Shown here in pieces: positions 5,047-5,586 of a stretch of DNA of 5,586 nucleotides; the stretch's first letter is position 1, and each line of letters starts with the position of its first letter. The position numbers were made by a program, and so were the translations under genes. The notes beneath the pieces are model-generated. The model was not told where the DNA came from, ran no database searches, and saw nothing but the letters and a program-made list of their open reading frames with translations. The stretch covers positions 1 to 5,586 of the forward strand of contig DCUA01000112.1 in the NCBI GenBank assembly GCA_002329675.1, read 5' to 3'. This stretch comes from Firmicutes bacterium UBA1426. GTDB taxonomy: Bacteria; Bacillota; Clostridia; Peptostreptococcales; Anaerovoracaceae.

Positions 5047-5107
5047 TCGGCAAAAACCAAGAAAAGTTTATAGAAATTCGCAAAAAACCGAAACTTTCGT
5101 CAGAAAT
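5047..5107. repeat. Two imperfect ~30-bp tandem copies downstream of malQ
   Basis: Copy A (5047-5077) and copy B (5078-5107) both begin TCG, contain a CAAAAA-CC run and end AGAAAT, and they align with a few indels and mismatches. On the minus strand each copy ends in a T-rich run (GGTTTTTTGC in copy B). In copy B the run follows CGAAA-G-TTTCG (5089-5099), a dyad too tight for a strong hairpin. The region may serve as a weak malQ terminator. No strong promoter for the HTH gene is evident in it. Confidence 0.35.
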
Positions 5108-5109
5108 TA

Positions 5110-5586
5110 TTACCTGTTGTAAAGCTCTGTCAGATTTGCGATCCTCTGCGCCAGTTCTGCGCTCAATTGCCCTTTTGTCAGCCTCCACTGCCAGTTCCCG
5201 CCCAAAGTCCCGGGTCTGTTGATGCGGGCAGTTCCCGGTAAATTCAAGTAGTCCTGCATCTGTACGATACACAGATCTGCCACGGAGCTCATCGCTCCCC
5301 GGATAAAGCCCCAGTTTAACCCTTCTTCCTCAGACAGTCCAAAATAACGCACAGCGTGGGATCGTTCCTCTTCTGTGGATTCCTCCTCCAACCAACCCCT
5401 TACAGTGGTATTATCATGGGTTCCCGTATAGACCACAGCATTCTTCATGTACATATGAGGGAGATAACTGTTGCGATTGCCCGAAGCGAAGGCAAACTGC
5501 AGGACCTTCATGCCGGGAAATCCGGAGCTTTCCACCATGCGGTGTACCTCTTCCGTCAGAAAGCCCAGATCTTCAGCTATGAACAA
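5110..5586 (-). CDS. malQ: 4-alpha-glucanotransferase (amylomaltase), C-terminal part
   Basis: The 158 codons seen are the 3' part of a GH77 enzyme that transfers alpha-1,4-glucan segments between maltooligosaccharides or to glucose in cytosolic maltodextrin and glycogen metabolism. The fragment opens with IAEDLG, whose Glu5 matches the family's acid/base catalyst. FPGMKVLQFAF (23-33) follows. Next comes YTGTHDNTT (53-61), whose Asp58 matches the transition-state stabilising Asp. The C-terminal RINRPGTLGGNWQWR completes the family signature. The nucleophile Asp and the N-terminal half lie beyond the right edge. The frame runs to the last base of the window, so the true start is outside; the TTG at the edge is only an internal Leu codon. 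The stop is TAA at 5110-5112. No other glycogen genes are visible in the window. Confidence 0.95.
   Translation of the reverse strand: MFIAEDLGFLTEEVHRMVESSGFPGMKVLQFAFASGNRNSYLPHMYMKNAVVYTGTHDNTTVRGWLEEESTEEERSHAVRYFGLSEEEGLNWGFIRGAMSSVADLCIVQMQDYLNLPGTARINRPGTLGGNWQWRLTKGQLSAELAQRIANLTELYNR

Noticed and set aside
5033..5272. A minus-strand open frame overlapping the end of malQ in another frame
   Set aside because: The malQ frame carries the full GH77 signature across this region, while the alternative is Arg/Asp-rich with no recognisable motif.

Overview
The window looks like ordinary chromosomal DNA from a low-to-mid GC Gram-positive bacterium of the class Clostridia (Firmicutes). This is inferred from the strong GGAGG-type ribosome binding sites, the extended -10 promoters, a secreted protein carrying a 'copper amine oxidase N-terminal' stalk domain, a FeoB-associated Cys-rich mini-protein and a MerR/excisionase-type mini HTH protein. 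I cannot name the genus.

Layout, left to right. Positions 1-57 may hold the last 18 codons of an unidentified plus-strand gene. Positions 58-305 are intergenic and contain a hairpin, an extended -10 promoter and a palindrome placed directly after the -10. A 702-codon plus-strand gene (306-2414) encodes a secreted modular peptidoglycan hydrolase: signal peptide, stalk domain, four Ig-like repeats and a C-terminal glucosaminidase domain. It converges on the remaining genes, all on the minus strand, and a perfect 30-bp palindrome nearly fills the 44-bp gap. The minus-strand genes, in map order, are a PaaI-type hotdog thioesterase (2459-2911), a 48-residue FeoB-associated-type Cys-rich membrane peptide (2962-3108), a dihydrolipoamide dehydrogenase (3204-4601), a 75-residue HTH protein (4738-4965) and the 3' part of malQ, 4-alpha-glucanotransferase (5110 to beyond 5586).

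The minus-strand genes do not form one tight operon. Each gap is 50-144 bp and most contain promoter-like or palindromic sequence, so these are probably several short transcripts with unrelated roles: glycogen/maltodextrin metabolism, a small DNA-binding protein, lipoamide/redox chemistry, metal-linked membrane function and acyl-CoA hydrolysis. No mobile element, CRISPR array, tRNA or rRNA is visible, and I found no convincing new multi-gene system.

The points most worth a second look are: the orphan FeoB-associated-type gene behind an 18-bp palindrome; a dihydrolipoamide dehydrogenase whose usual NAD-binding Glu is replaced by a basic, glutathione-reductase-like segment; a 64-nt nested inverted repeat upstream of that gene; and the 30-bp palindrome whose 15-bp arm recurs at the left edge of the window.
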